Shown here: one piece after another, positions 55,312-62,940 of the stretch
How positions within the stretch are numbered: the stretch's first letter is position 1
How the letters are laid out: each line of letters starts with the position of its first letter
Assembly: GCF_000739085.1 (NCBI RefSeq)
Contig: NZ_CP009110.1
Location: 6,820,001-6,884,000 of the forward strand
DNA from: Amycolatopsis methanolica 239
GTDB taxonomy: Bacteria > Actinomycetota > Actinomycetes > Mycobacteriales > Pseudonocardiaceae
Direction of reading: 5' to 3'
Length of the DNA: 64,000 nucleotides
Notes under the pieces: generated by a model
Database searches by the model: none
Seen by the model: only the letters and a program-made list of their open reading frames with translations
Told to the model about the DNA's origin: nothing
Made by a program: the position numbers and the translations under genes

Positions 55312-55959
55312 TCAGGCGCGCAGGGCGGAGACCGCGGAAGCGAACATCGTCGACTTGATCGCGCCCAGCGTGCCGGGGTCCTTGCCGGCCAGGGGGCGCA
55401 CCCTCGCCACCGCGCGGTCGCGCAGCTCGGCCTCCGGCGCGACGTCGTCGACCAGTCCGAGCTCTCGCGCGTCCGCGCCGCCGAAGCGGGTTCCCGTGGT
55501 CATCGACGCGATCGCGGCGGCGGGGGTCAGCTTAGCCTGGATCAACGCCGCCATGCCGGGGGTGAACGGGATGTTGATGTCGGCCTCCGGGAAGCAGAAG
55601 AAACCCCGGTCGGCGCGCATGATCCGGAAGTCGTGGGCCATCGCGAGCATCGCGCCGGCCCCGAACGCGTGGCCGTTCACCGCCGCGACCGTGGGCACCG
55701 GCAGCGTCAGCACACGCACCAGGAGGTCCTGCACATCGGCGACGTAGGTCTGCGCCTGGTCGCCGTGCGCGGACAGCCAGTCGAGGTCGAGGCCGTTCGA
55801 GTAGAACTTGCCGGTGCCGATCGTGACCAGCGCGGACGAACCCCCGACGACCGTGTCGAGCGCGGTGTGCACGCTCTTCAACCAGTCCGGCGCGAACCGG
55901 TTCTCGTCGGCGCCCAGGTCCAGGATGTGCACCGGGTCTTCGAAATGCAGCACGATCAT
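55312..55959 (-). CDS. Enoyl-CoA hydratase/isomerase family protein
   Basis: 215-residue crotonase-fold protein, shorter than the usual 255-260. It keeps the oxyanion-hole strands (SSALVTIGTGKFYSNGLDLD and VAAVNGHAFGAGAMLAMAHD) and the ADRGFFCFPEADINIPFTPG segment typical of delta3,delta2-enoyl-CoA isomerases, which lack one of the hydratase glutamates. It acts on unsaturated acyl-CoAs. ATG 55959 overlaps the upstream TetR stop (ATGA), so the regulator and enzyme are coupled. Confidence 0.9.
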   Translation of the reverse strand: MIVLHFEDPVHILDLGADENRFAPDWLKSVHTALDTVVGGSSALVTIGTGKFYSNGLDLDWLSAHGDQAQTYVADVQDLLVRVLTLPVPTVAAVNGHAFGAGAMLAMAHDFRIMRADRGFFCFPEADINIPFTPGMAALIQAKLTPAAAIASMTTGTRFGGADARELGLVDDVAPEAELRDRAVARVRPLAGKDPGTLGAIKSTMFASAVSALRA

Positions 55960-56546
55960 CCCTTCGGTCGAAGTGGCACAGCGAGAACAGCCCGCACGGC
56001 GGCGGCGAGCCGGTCCCGGTGGACGGCGCCGGCGTCCAGCCCGCGCCGGAAGAACGCGGTCGGCAGGTCGACCACGCACGTCGTCATGACCTCGACCGCC
56101 GCCGCGTCCCGCCGGTCCCACATCGCCCGCGACAGCCGCACCAGCAACGCCACCACGCGCTTGTCCAGTGCGAACAGGGCGTCGGCGAGTTCGGTCGGCA
56201 AGCCGGGGCCGAGGAGCTGATCCTTGTCGACGGTCAGCAGCATCCGGGCCGCGTGCGGGCGGCGCTCGGCGAACACGGCCGGGGCGTCGGCGGCCGCGAC
56301 CGCCGCGTCCTCGGCCGACGCGGCGGCGTCGGCGAGTTCGGACTGCAGGTCCAGGAAGTCCGTCGCCGCCCGCAGCCACACCCGGCCGAGCAACGCCGTG
56401 ATCGAACCGAACGCGTGGTAGATCGCCCCGTTCGACATGCCGGCGGCACTCGCCAGGCTGCGCACCGACACCGCGCCGTCCTCCGCGACCAGTCGCTCGG
56501 CGGTGTCGAGCAGCCGGTCGAGGTCGTGCACGCGTGGCCGGGGCAT
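55956..56546 (-). CDS. TetR-family transcriptional regulator
   Basis: 196-residue TetR regulator. The N-terminal HTH (about 8-55) is DRLLDTAERLVAEDGAVSVR, then SLASAAGMSNGAIYHAFGSI. The rest is a helical ligand domain of ordinary length. It is coupled to the crotonase gene and likely regulates it. A CoA-linked or small hydrophobic ligand is expected, not shown. A GGCAGC-rich gap separates it from the zinc-ribbon gene. Confidence 0.93.
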   Translation of the reverse strand: MPRPRVHDLDRLLDTAERLVAEDGAVSVRSLASAAGMSNGAIYHAFGSITALLGRVWLRAATDFLDLQSELADAAASAEDAAVAAADAPAVFAERRPHAARMLLTVDKDQLLGPGLPTELADALFALDKRVVALLVRLSRAMWDRRDAAAVEVMTTCVVDLPTAFFRRGLDAGAVHRDRLAAAVRAVLAVPLRPKG

Positions 56547-56572
56547 GACCGGACAGTAACAGAGCAGCTGCT

Positions 56573-56794
56573 CTAAAACTGGCGGCAGCGGTCACAGCGC
56601 GGCTCGGGGCGCCACGCGCCGGCCTGCGCGTCGAGTTCCCGGCGGACCTGCCACCGCGGCTTGAGGTTCCCGGAGGCGTCGTGCCGCGGCGTGCCGAACA
56701 CGCGCATTTCCCGCCGTCGCCGTCCGCACCGGGGACACCGCACGCGCCGGAACACGCGGCGGCTCACCGTGTCGCTCCGGCGCCATCTCGACAT
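56573..56794 (-). CDS. Small zinc-ribbon-like protein
   Basis: 73-residue basic protein with two potential zinc pairs: RCPRCGRRRREMRVFG near the middle and PEPRCDRCRQF at the C-terminus (CxxC each). Between them lies TPRHDASGNLKPRWQVRREL. About a quarter of residues are Arg, suggesting nucleic-acid binding. No family is recalled with certainty. The first 17 residues may be untranslated if a later start is used. Expressed away from the small MerR-like gene. Confidence 0.55.
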   Translation of the reverse strand: MSRWRRSDTVSRRVFRRVRCPRCGRRRREMRVFGTPRHDASGNLKPRWQVRRELDAQAGAWRPEPRCDRCRQF

Positions 56795-56945
56795 GTCGCC
56801 CCTTCCCGACCCGGAAGTCGGACGAGCCGGAGGGGCCGTTACCCCAACCGGTGAAACGTTTGGCTGACAAGGACATGGAGGCTATGTGGGCCAACCGGGC
56901 CACGGGCCGCGCGACCCCGGCCGGTCACCCAATACGGTGACGATC

Positions 56946-57158
56946 ATGACTGCACGCCGACGTACGGTGGGCTCGGGTGAACTCGCGGCCGAGCTGGGCC
57001 TGTCCCGGCGGTCGATCAGCCGTTACGCCGAGCGCGGCTGGATCCGGCCGGCGCTCGTCACGCCCGGCGGCCAGTACCGCTGGGACGTCGAGGACGTGCG
57101 CAAACAGCTCGACGCGCTACGTGAACGCAGGCAGAACCACGAGAGCTCGTCCGGTTAG
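56946..57158 (+). CDS. Small MerR/excisionase-type helix-turn-helix protein
   Basis: 70 residues from ATG 56946 (MTARRRTVGSGELAAELGLS). The motif GELAAELGLSRRSISRYAER is followed by GWIRPALVTPGGQYRWDVED and KQLDALRERRQ, matching the DNA-binding domain of MerR/BldC/Xis-like proteins without an effector domain. BldC-like proteins of this size are regulators of development in streptomycetes. The target is not shown; the ZIP transporter starts about 100 bp downstream. Confidence 0.8.
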   Translation: MTARRRTVGSGELAAELGLSRRSISRYAERGWIRPALVTPGGQYRWDVEDVRKQLDALRERRQNHESSSG

Positions 57159-57261
57159 GACGGTCCGCCCGCCGCTGCAAGCGCTTTCTCCCGGCGTCGA
57201 ACCGAGCAGGACCACGCCCGGCGCGCGACGATGATCGGCGAACGCGACGCGGGAGGTGCGG

Positions 57262-58011
57262 ATGCCGGAGTGGCTCGAGGCCTGGGTGTGGGGCCTGGTC
57301 GGCGGGGCGGCGCTGGTGATCGGCGCCGCGGTGGCGTGGTTCGCGCGCGTGCCGTCGCGGGTGGTCGCCTGGATCATGGCCTTCGGCGCCGGTGTGCTGA
57401 TCTCGGCACTGGCCTTCGACCTGATGGACGAGGCCGAGCGGACCGGCGGCCTGCTCCCTACGGCGCTCGGGTTCCTCGGCGGGGCCGTGGCGTACGTGCT
57501 GGCGAACGTCGCGCTGGCCCGGCGCGGCGCGCGGCACCGGAAGCGGTCGCACGGCCGCCAGCCCTCGGAGGAGGAGGTGCAGGGCAGCGGCAGCGCGATC
57601 GCCATCGGGGCGCTGCTGGACGGGGTGCCCGAGTCGGTCGTGCTGGGGTTGTCGCTGCTCGGCGGTGGCGGGATCGGCGTGTCCGTGCTGGCGGCCGTGT
57701 TCATCTCGAACGTGCCGGAGGGGTTGTCGAGCGCGGCAGGCATGAAGCAGGCGGGCCGGAGCGCGCGGTACGTGTTCGGGGTGTGGGGCGGCATCGCGCT
57801 GGCCAGCGGCGCCGCGGCGCTGCTGGGAAACCTGCTCCTCGGCGGAGCGGCGCCGCAGACGATCGCCGTGATCACGGCGGTGGCGGCGGGCGCGATCCTG
57901 GCGATGATCGCGGACACGATGGTGCCGGAGGCGTTCGAGGAGGCGCAGCTGGTGACGGGCCTGATCACGGCGGCCGGGTTCCTGACGGCCTTCGCCCTGG
58001 AACGGCTGTGA
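57262..58011 (+). CDS. ZIP-family metal transporter
   Basis: 249-residue ZIP (zinc/iron-regulated-transporter-like) protein with 7-8 helices. Its metal path is visible in IGALLDGVPESVVLGLSLLG (helix 4) and AAVFISNVPEGLSSAAGMKQ (helix 5), where the usual His of the HNxPEG motif is replaced by S-N. The cytoplasmic loop between helices 3 and 4 is short, with HRKRSHGRQPSEEE instead of a long His-rich loop. ATG 57262 has GGGAGG 5 bp upstream. The metal is probably zinc; the missing His makes selectivity uncertain. Confidence 0.88.
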   Translation: MPEWLEAWVWGLVGGAALVIGAAVAWFARVPSRVVAWIMAFGAGVLISALAFDLMDEAERTGGLLPTALGFLGGAVAYVLANVALARRGARHRKRSHGRQPSEEEVQGSGSAIAIGALLDGVPESVVLGLSLLGGGGIGVSVLAAVFISNVPEGLSSAAGMKQAGRSARYVFGVWGGIALASGAAALLGNLLLGGAAPQTIAVITAVAAGAILAMIADTMVPEAFEEAQLVTGLITAAGFLTAFALERL

Positions 58012-58231
58012 AGCGGACTCGTGCGGCCCTGGCCACACCGGAGAAGTGTTAGCAGCAGCCGCTGTCGCCATCGACACAAGGACAGCTCGCTGACCCGCCG
58101 GTAGCGTGGTGACGCGCCTGGGCGAGTGCCCAGAAAACCGCAGGCCCTGGCCCCGACCGGCCCAGGCCTCAAGCACGTCCCACCGCCGGGACCCGCTCGG
58201 GAGTACCCCGGCTCTCTGGAAGGAAACACCC

Positions 58232-59473
58232 TTGCGGCGAGAACTGCCGCCGATGATCCGCGCGCTTGGAAACCACAACTACCGCCTGTGGGCGACCGCC
58301 GACTTCGTCTCGGTGACCGGCACGTGGATGCAGGTACTCGGCCTCAACTGGGTCGTCATGGCCCGCACCGGCTCGGCCACCTCGGTCGGTCTGTCGGTCC
58401 TCCTCTCGACCCTCCCGGCGCTGCTCATCGGCCCCTGGGCCGGCGCGATCGCCGACCGGTTCCCACCCCGGCGGATCATCCTCGCCGGCCAGACCACCCA
58501 CCTGGTCATCGCGCTGGTGCTGGCGTTCATGGTCTGGCAGGACATGCCGCTGGCCACCATCTTCGGCCTCACCGCCCTCGCCGGCATGGTCGGCGCCTTC
58601 GAATCCCCCGCGCTGGGCCGCTTCGCGGGCCAGGTCGTCCCCCGCCACGACCTCGGCAACGCACTCGCGCTCGGCAGCATCATCAACTCCGCCGGCCGCG
58701 TGCTCGGCATGAGCCTGGCCGGCGTGCTCGCCGCCGCGGTCGGGGACGCGCTCCTGTTCGTACTCAACGCCGGCAGCTTCGTCGCCGTCATCGTCACCAT
58801 CCTGGTGATCCGCACGGCCGAACTGCACCCGCTCGCCGTCGCCAAGGCCGACCGCGCCGGGGTCCGCGCCGGCCTGGCCTACGTGCGCCGCAGCCACATG
58901 CTCGTCGTCCTGTTCACGCTCGGCTTCGTGCTGTCCGGGCTCGGCCGCAACTACCAGGTCACCATGGCCGCCATGGCCGAAGGGCCGCTGAACTCCGGCG
59001 CCGCGGGCTACGGGCTGCTGTCGTCCGTGTTCGCCGTCGGCACGGTGATCGGCGGGATCATCGCGGCCCGCGTCCGCGAGCTCACCCTCCCGCTCCTGCT
59101 CGGCGCCGCCGCGGTGACGAGCTTCCTGCAGACCGTCAGCGGTTTCCTGCCCGGCATGCTCGGATTCGGCGCGGTGATCCTGCCGATCGCGGCAGGCGCG
59201 GTCCTCATCGACACCGCGAAGAGCACCCGGCTGCAGCTCGACTCGGCCGAGGACATGCGTGGCCGCGTGCTCTCGATCGACGGCGCGGTCGCCGCGGCCG
59301 CGGGCGCGACCGGCGCCCCGCTGCTCGGCTGGATGTGCGAGCGGCTCGGTGCGGGCGAGGCCCTGCTGGTCGCGGGTGTGGTCACCCTCGCCGCCACCGG
59401 GGTGGCGACGCTCGCGTCGCAACGGGCGCGCCGTCAGGTCGTCGAACCCGTGCTCGCCACCTCAGCGGCGTGA
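58232..59473 (+). CDS. MFS transporter (MFS_3/enterobactin-exporter-like)
   Basis: 413-residue 12-helix MFS exporter. N-terminal LGNHNYRLWATADFVSVTGT with WMQVLGLNWVV, AGAIADRFPPRRIILAGQTT as motif A, and ESPALGRFAGQVVPRHDLGN. The TTG at 58232 is preceded by GGAAGGAAA at the right distance and is preferred to the ATG at 58253. It overlaps the convergent MHS gene by 12 bp. EntS-like members export siderophores or drugs; no siderophore genes are here. Confidence 0.9.
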   Translation: MRRELPPMIRALGNHNYRLWATADFVSVTGTWMQVLGLNWVVMARTGSATSVGLSVLLSTLPALLIGPWAGAIADRFPPRRIILAGQTTHLVIALVLAFMVWQDMPLATIFGLTALAGMVGAFESPALGRFAGQVVPRHDLGNALALGSIINSAGRVLGMSLAGVLAAAVGDALLFVLNAGSFVAVIVTILVIRTAELHPLAVAKADRAGVRAGLAYVRRSHMLVVLFTLGFVLSGLGRNYQVTMAAMAEGPLNSGAAGYGLLSSVFAVGTVIGGIIAARVRELTLPLLLGAAAVTSFLQTVSGFLPGMLGFGAVILPIAAGAVLIDTAKSTRLQLDSAEDMRGRVLSIDGAVAAAAGATGAPLLGWMCERLGAGEALLVAGVVTLAATGVATLASQRARRQVVEPVLATSAA

Positions 59474-60832
59474 CTCGGTCAGCTCCTCCGGGCTGACGAT
59501 CGCCGGGGAGCCCTGCAACGGCCGTCCCGCCGACTCCCGCGTCAGGTAGATGCAGATCGCGCCGACGATCCCGGCCGCGATCAGGTAGTACGCGGGCCAG
59601 TTCAGGTCGCCGGTGCCGGCCACCAGGGCTCCCATCACGGTCGAGGTGGTGCCGCCGAACAGCGACACCGAGATGTTGAACGCGATCGACAGCGCCCCGG
59701 CGCGGATGTGCGTCGGGAACATCGCGGGCAGCGTCGAGGGCAGCGTGCTGGAGAAGCACACCAGCGTCAGGCCCATCACGGCCAGCCCGGCGAACGTCGC
59801 GACGTTCCCGCCGACGCGGAGCAGCAGAACCGCGGGCAGCGACAGCACCACCAGCCCGAGGCACCCCGCCATCACGATCCGCCGCCGCCCGAACCGGTCC
59901 GACAGCCTGCCGAGGAACGTGACCACGACCATCAGCAGCACGAGCACCACGATCTGCAGCACCTGCGCCGCGGTCTCCCCGACCCCGTCCTCGCCGTGGC
60001 CGGGCAGCGTGTCGGCGAGATAGGTCGGCAGGTAGCTGGTGAGCATGTAGTTCGTCACGTTCCAGGCGAGCACCAGCCCGGCGCACAGCAGCATCGCGGG
60101 CCAGTAGCGGCTGAAGATCGTGCGGAACTCCTGCCCGGCCGACTCGCGCTGCTGCCCCTCCCCGGACACGTAGTTCGCGAACGCCGGGGTCTCCTCCAGC
60201 CGCAGCCGCAGGTAGAGGCCGACCAGGCCGATCGGCAGCGCGATCAGGAACGGGATCCGCCAGCCCCAGCTCAGCAGCTGGTCCTCGGTGAGCACCGCGG
60301 TCAGCACGGTCGCGATAGTCGCGCCGAACGCGTACCCGGTCAGGGTGCCGAACTCGAGCCAGCTGCCCAGGAACCCGCGGCGGCGGTCCGGCGCGTACTC
60401 GGCGATGAACGTCATGGCACTGCCGTACTCGCCGCCCGTCGACACGCCCTGGACCAGCCGGGCGAACAGCACCAGCAGCGGCGCGGCGATGCCGATCGCC
60501 TCGTACCCGGGCACCACGCCGATCGCGAACGTGCCCAGCGCCATCAGCACGACGGTCAGCGACAGCACGCGCTTGCGGCCGATGCGGTCGGACAGCGGCC
60601 CGAAGAACAATCCGCCGAACGGCCGGATCAGGAACGACACCGCGAACAACCCGAACGTGGCGATCGTCGCGACCGGACCGGACAGGTCGGTGAAGAAGAC
60701 CTTGCTGATCGTCGTGGTGAGGTAGCCGTAGACGCCGAAGTCGTACCACTCGGTGATGTTGCCGATCGCCGCCGCGCCGACCGCCCGCTTGACCACCGCC
60801 GGATCCGCGACGCTCACGTTTTGGTCTGGCAC
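59462..60832 (-). CDS. MHS-family MFS transporter, second copy
   Basis: 456-residue metabolite:proton symporter. GAAAIGNITEWYDFGVYGYL at helix 1, PFGGLFFGPLSDRIGRKRVL as motif A, RLVQGVSTGGEYGSAMTFIA after. It is clearly related to the copy at 43227 (same motif positions) but differs in the loop between helices 6 and 7. The gene starts ATG 60832. Possible substrates are dicarboxylates or osmolytes. It stands alone. Confidence 0.93.
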   Translation of the reverse strand: MPDQNVSVADPAVVKRAVGAAAIGNITEWYDFGVYGYLTTTISKVFFTDLSGPVATIATFGLFAVSFLIRPFGGLFFGPLSDRIGRKRVLSLTVVLMALGTFAIGVVPGYEAIGIAAPLLVLFARLVQGVSTGGEYGSAMTFIAEYAPDRRRGFLGSWLEFGTLTGYAFGATIATVLTAVLTEDQLLSWGWRIPFLIALPIGLVGLYLRLRLEETPAFANYVSGEGQQRESAGQEFRTIFSRYWPAMLLCAGLVLAWNVTNYMLTSYLPTYLADTLPGHGEDGVGETAAQVLQIVVLVLLMVVVTFLGRLSDRFGRRRIVMAGCLGLVVLSLPAVLLLRVGGNVATFAGLAVMGLTLVCFSSTLPSTLPAMFPTHIRAGALSIAFNISVSLFGGTTSTVMGALVAGTGDLNWPAYYLIAAGIVGAICIYLTRESAGRPLQGSPAIVSPEELTESRR

Positions 60833-61014
60833 CGTCGCCGCGTACCCGTTGCCTGGACCGGGAAAACCACCCGGTCCAGGGAATCCGCGATGAGCCGCAC
60901 CACACGCGAAGCGGCCGTACCCCGAGCGGTCGAACCCGCTGCCACCCGGATTGACCTGCGCTGATCCGGGTATCCGCCGGAGCAGACCAGTCGACGGCGA
61001 CCCAGGGGCGGCCC

Positions 61015-61278
61015 ATGTTGAGCCGGAACGAGCAACAGCAGCTCAGGGTGATCGAGCGGTGGTTCGAGATCAGCGATCCCGAGCTGACCAGAGCGCTGCG
61101 CGAAGGCCGCTTCCGCCACCTCGGCCGGTTCCGCAGACTGGTGTGCCTCGCGTTGATGACGTTCGGCGCGCTCCTGATCGGGCTGGGCGCGGTGGCCGCG
61201 AACGTGTTCCTGTTGTTCGTCGGCATCCTCGCCCTGACGACGGGCGTGTGCCTGCGGATCGGCGCGCTCCGGCCGTGA
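61015..61278 (+). CDS. DUF3040 membrane protein
   Basis: 87-residue protein: N-terminal LSRNEQQQLRVIERWFEISD, the DUF3040 signature (LS..Er..L..ie..l..ddP.l), then two close helices (LVCLALMTFGALLIGLGAVA and VFLLFVGILALTTGVCL). Function of the family is unknown. ATG 61015. Confidence 0.88.
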   Translation: MLSRNEQQQLRVIERWFEISDPELTRALREGRFRHLGRFRRLVCLALMTFGALLIGLGAVAANVFLLFVGILALTTGVCLRIGALRP

Positions 61279-61312
61279 CGGCGGGGCGGACGCCCGCCCC
61301 GCCGCCCGCACG

Positions 61313-61876
61313 TCAGGCCAGCATCGCCTGCATCTCGGTGATCTCCGCCTGCTGGCTGTCGATGATCCGCTGGGCCAGTGCCTTCGCGTCGGCGTTCGAG
61401 CCCTCCGCCAGCTCGGTCCGCGCCATCTCGATCGCGCCCTGGTGGTGCTCGATCATCATCCGCAGGAACTGCCGGTCGAACTCGGCGCCGGTGGCGTGCT
61501 CGAGCGCCGTCATGTCGTCGTGGCCCATCTCGCCGGGCATCGAGTGGTCCATCGGCGTGGCCGGCGCGCCCCACTGGGTGAGCCAGCCGCGCATCTGCTG
61601 GATCTCCGGGTCCTGCGCCCGCTGGATGCGGGCGGCGAGGTCGAGAACGCCCTGGTCGGTGCTGCGGCCGGGCGCCAGCTCCGCCATCGCGAGCGCACCT
61701 TCGTGGTGCGGGATCATCATCCGGGCGAAGTCGATGTCGGCCTGGTTGTGACCGGCCTGCTGCTCGGCCGCGGTCGTGGTGGTGCCGTGGGATTCGTGGC
61801 TCTGGCTGCCCGCGCCGCATCCGGCGAGCAGGGCGGCGGCCAGCACGAAGCCGCCCACGAACATGGTCTTGCGCAT
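61313..61876 (-). CDS. DUF305 lipoprotein, His/Met-rich
   Basis: 187-residue exported lipoprotein (lipobox AALLAGCGAG, Cys20). DUF305 repeats: FARMMIPHHEGALAMAELAP and FLRMMIEHHQGAIEMARTEL, each with an MMxxHH motif; a middle segment is Met/His/Asp-rich (PMDHSMPGEMGHDDMTALEH). Such proteins are thought to bind copper or other metals at the cell surface. It precedes a DUF6153 gene on the same strand, a pairing seen in other actinomycetes. Confidence 0.9.
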   Translation of the reverse strand: MRKTMFVGGFVLAAALLAGCGAGSQSHESHGTTTTAAEQQAGHNQADIDFARMMIPHHEGALAMAELAPGRSTDQGVLDLAARIQRAQDPEIQQMRGWLTQWGAPATPMDHSMPGEMGHDDMTALEHATGAEFDRQFLRMMIEHHQGAIEMARTELAEGSNADAKALAQRIIDSQQAEITEMQAMLA

Positions 61877-61930
61877 GGGAAGGAAACCTCTCGTGTGTTT
61901 GCTACTGCGAATTCGGCGGACGAGCGCCGA

Positions 61931-62278
61931 TCACAGCCGCAGCACGCAGAGGCCGGCGAGCACCGCCCGACCGGAGGGGCGGTCCGGCGCCCGCGAGCGG
62001 GGACGGCCGGCGGGGCGACGAGCGAGCGGCGGGTTGCGCAGCGCACGCAGCAGCATCCACAGGCCGAGCAGCACCCCGGCCAACAGCACGGCGAGGCACA
62101 GGTGCAGCACGTCGTGCGTCATGCCGTGGCCGTGGTCGCCGTCGGGTTGCCCGGCGTGGGCGACCACGGTCGCGACCGCGCTCTCCGGGTGGTCCGCTCC
62201 GGCGATGTGGTGCATGCCGACCAGGCCGAACGTGAGCAGGCACAGCAGCACCGCTCGTCGCCAGCCGGTCACCGTCAC
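61931..62278 (-). CDS. DUF6153-like membrane protein
   Basis: 115-residue protein: helix 1 (RAVLLCLLTFGLVGMHHIAG), a His/Asp-rich outside loop (HAGQPDGDHGHGMTHD), helix 2 (VLHLCLAVLLAGVLLGLWML) and a basic Arg/Pro-rich tail. The family signature GMHHIAG/HDVLHLCLAVL is seen. GTG 62278 or 62272 starts it. It probably shares an operon with the DUF305 gene. Metal (copper) handling is inferred from the His cluster and neighbour. Confidence 0.8.
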   Translation of the reverse strand: MTVTGWRRAVLLCLLTFGLVGMHHIAGADHPESAVATVVAHAGQPDGDHGHGMTHDVLHLCLAVLLAGVLLGLWMLLRALRNPPLARRPAGRPRSRAPDRPSGRAVLAGLCVLRL

Positions 62279-62282
62279 GCGA

Positions 62283-62432
62283 TCAGGATATGCCGAGCGG
62301 CGGATCGGGCGGCGGCATCGGGGGCTCCGGCGGAGTCGGCGGCACCGGCGGCTCGGGCGGTGGCGGCGGCACCGGATCGGGACCCGGCCCGGGCGGGATG
62401 GGCTCGGGACCGGGAGGCACGGGATGCACCAT
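62283..62432 (-). CDS. Very proline-rich small protein
   Basis: 49 residues from ATG 62432 (MVHPVPPGPEPIPPGPGPDP), with GAGGAGG upstream; a longer start at 62459 is possible. Over half of the residues are Pro, in PEPP/PTPPEPP units, ending PLGIS. It is 4 bp from the DUF6153 start. Low-complexity DNA can give such frames by chance, but the ribosome-binding site and operon position favour a real product of unknown role. Confidence 0.5.
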   Translation of the reverse strand: MVHPVPPGPEPIPPGPGPDPVPPPPPEPPVPPTPPEPPMPPPDPPLGIS

Positions 62433-62520
62433 GTCGTCCTCCTCGGTCGTTGTCGACATGCCCGGTATACCCGGTTCCCGATCGCGGCGCACGTCGTCGA
62501 TCTGCGCCTAGACTGGTCGC

Positions 62521-62799
62521 ATGCGGCGGCACCGGCCAATAGTCGAAGTGCCCGACGTCGTTGGCCTCGGCGCGGACGACGCGTGCTCGATCGTGCGCCG
62601 CGCCGGGCTGGTCCCCGCCGGGCCCGAGGGCATGCCCGCCCCCGAGGAGGGCGTGGTCGTCGCGCAGGCGCCGATCGGCACGGCAGGCGCCGAGGAGGGC
62701 GCCACGGTCGTCCTGATCACCCAGCACGGCCGCCGCCCAGCGGACGATCCGATCACGCCGCCGCCGAGCGAAGAGGCCGACACCCTCCAGCCTGCCTGA
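62521..62799 (+). CDS. PASTA-domain protein
   Basis: 92-residue protein with one PASTA domain (about 8-67): VEVPDVVGLGADDACSIVRR, AGLVPAGPEGMPAPEEGVVV, then QAPIGTAGAEEGATVVLITQ. PASTA units in kinases and PBPs bind muropeptides. There is no signal peptide or kinase here, so a cytoplasmic or partner role is possible. The tail is acidic and Pro-rich. ATG 62521. Confidence 0.8.
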   Translation: MRRHRPIVEVPDVVGLGADDACSIVRRAGLVPAGPEGMPAPEEGVVVAQAPIGTAGAEEGATVVLITQHGRRPADDPITPPPSEEADTLQPA

Positions 62800-62897
62800 T
62801 CGGGCAGCCACCCCTTCCCGGCCGTCCCGCGACCGGACAACGCCTGTCAGCACTTCACCTGATGAGCCTATTGTCCGTTGCCGCGCACGCCACTCAC

Positions 62898-62913
62898 ATT
62901 GGTATAGACCACC
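62898..62913 (+). promoter_or_regulatory. DasR-like operator (dre) before the glucanase
   Basis: The near-palindrome ATTGGTATAGACCACC differs from the consensus core TGGTCTAGACCA of GntR-family DasR sites at one position. It lies 27 bp upstream of the GH64 start, inside the expected promoter. Repression or control by N-acetylglucosamine-type signals is inferred from streptomycetes. Confidence 0.5.
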
Positions 62914-62940
62914 CACTAGGTCGGATGAAAGGGTCTGCCG

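Noticed and set aside
58012-58231. Gene in the gap between ZIP and MFS genes
   Set aside because: Short frames on both strands lack starts with ribosome-binding sites; nothing beyond the MFS leader is supportable.
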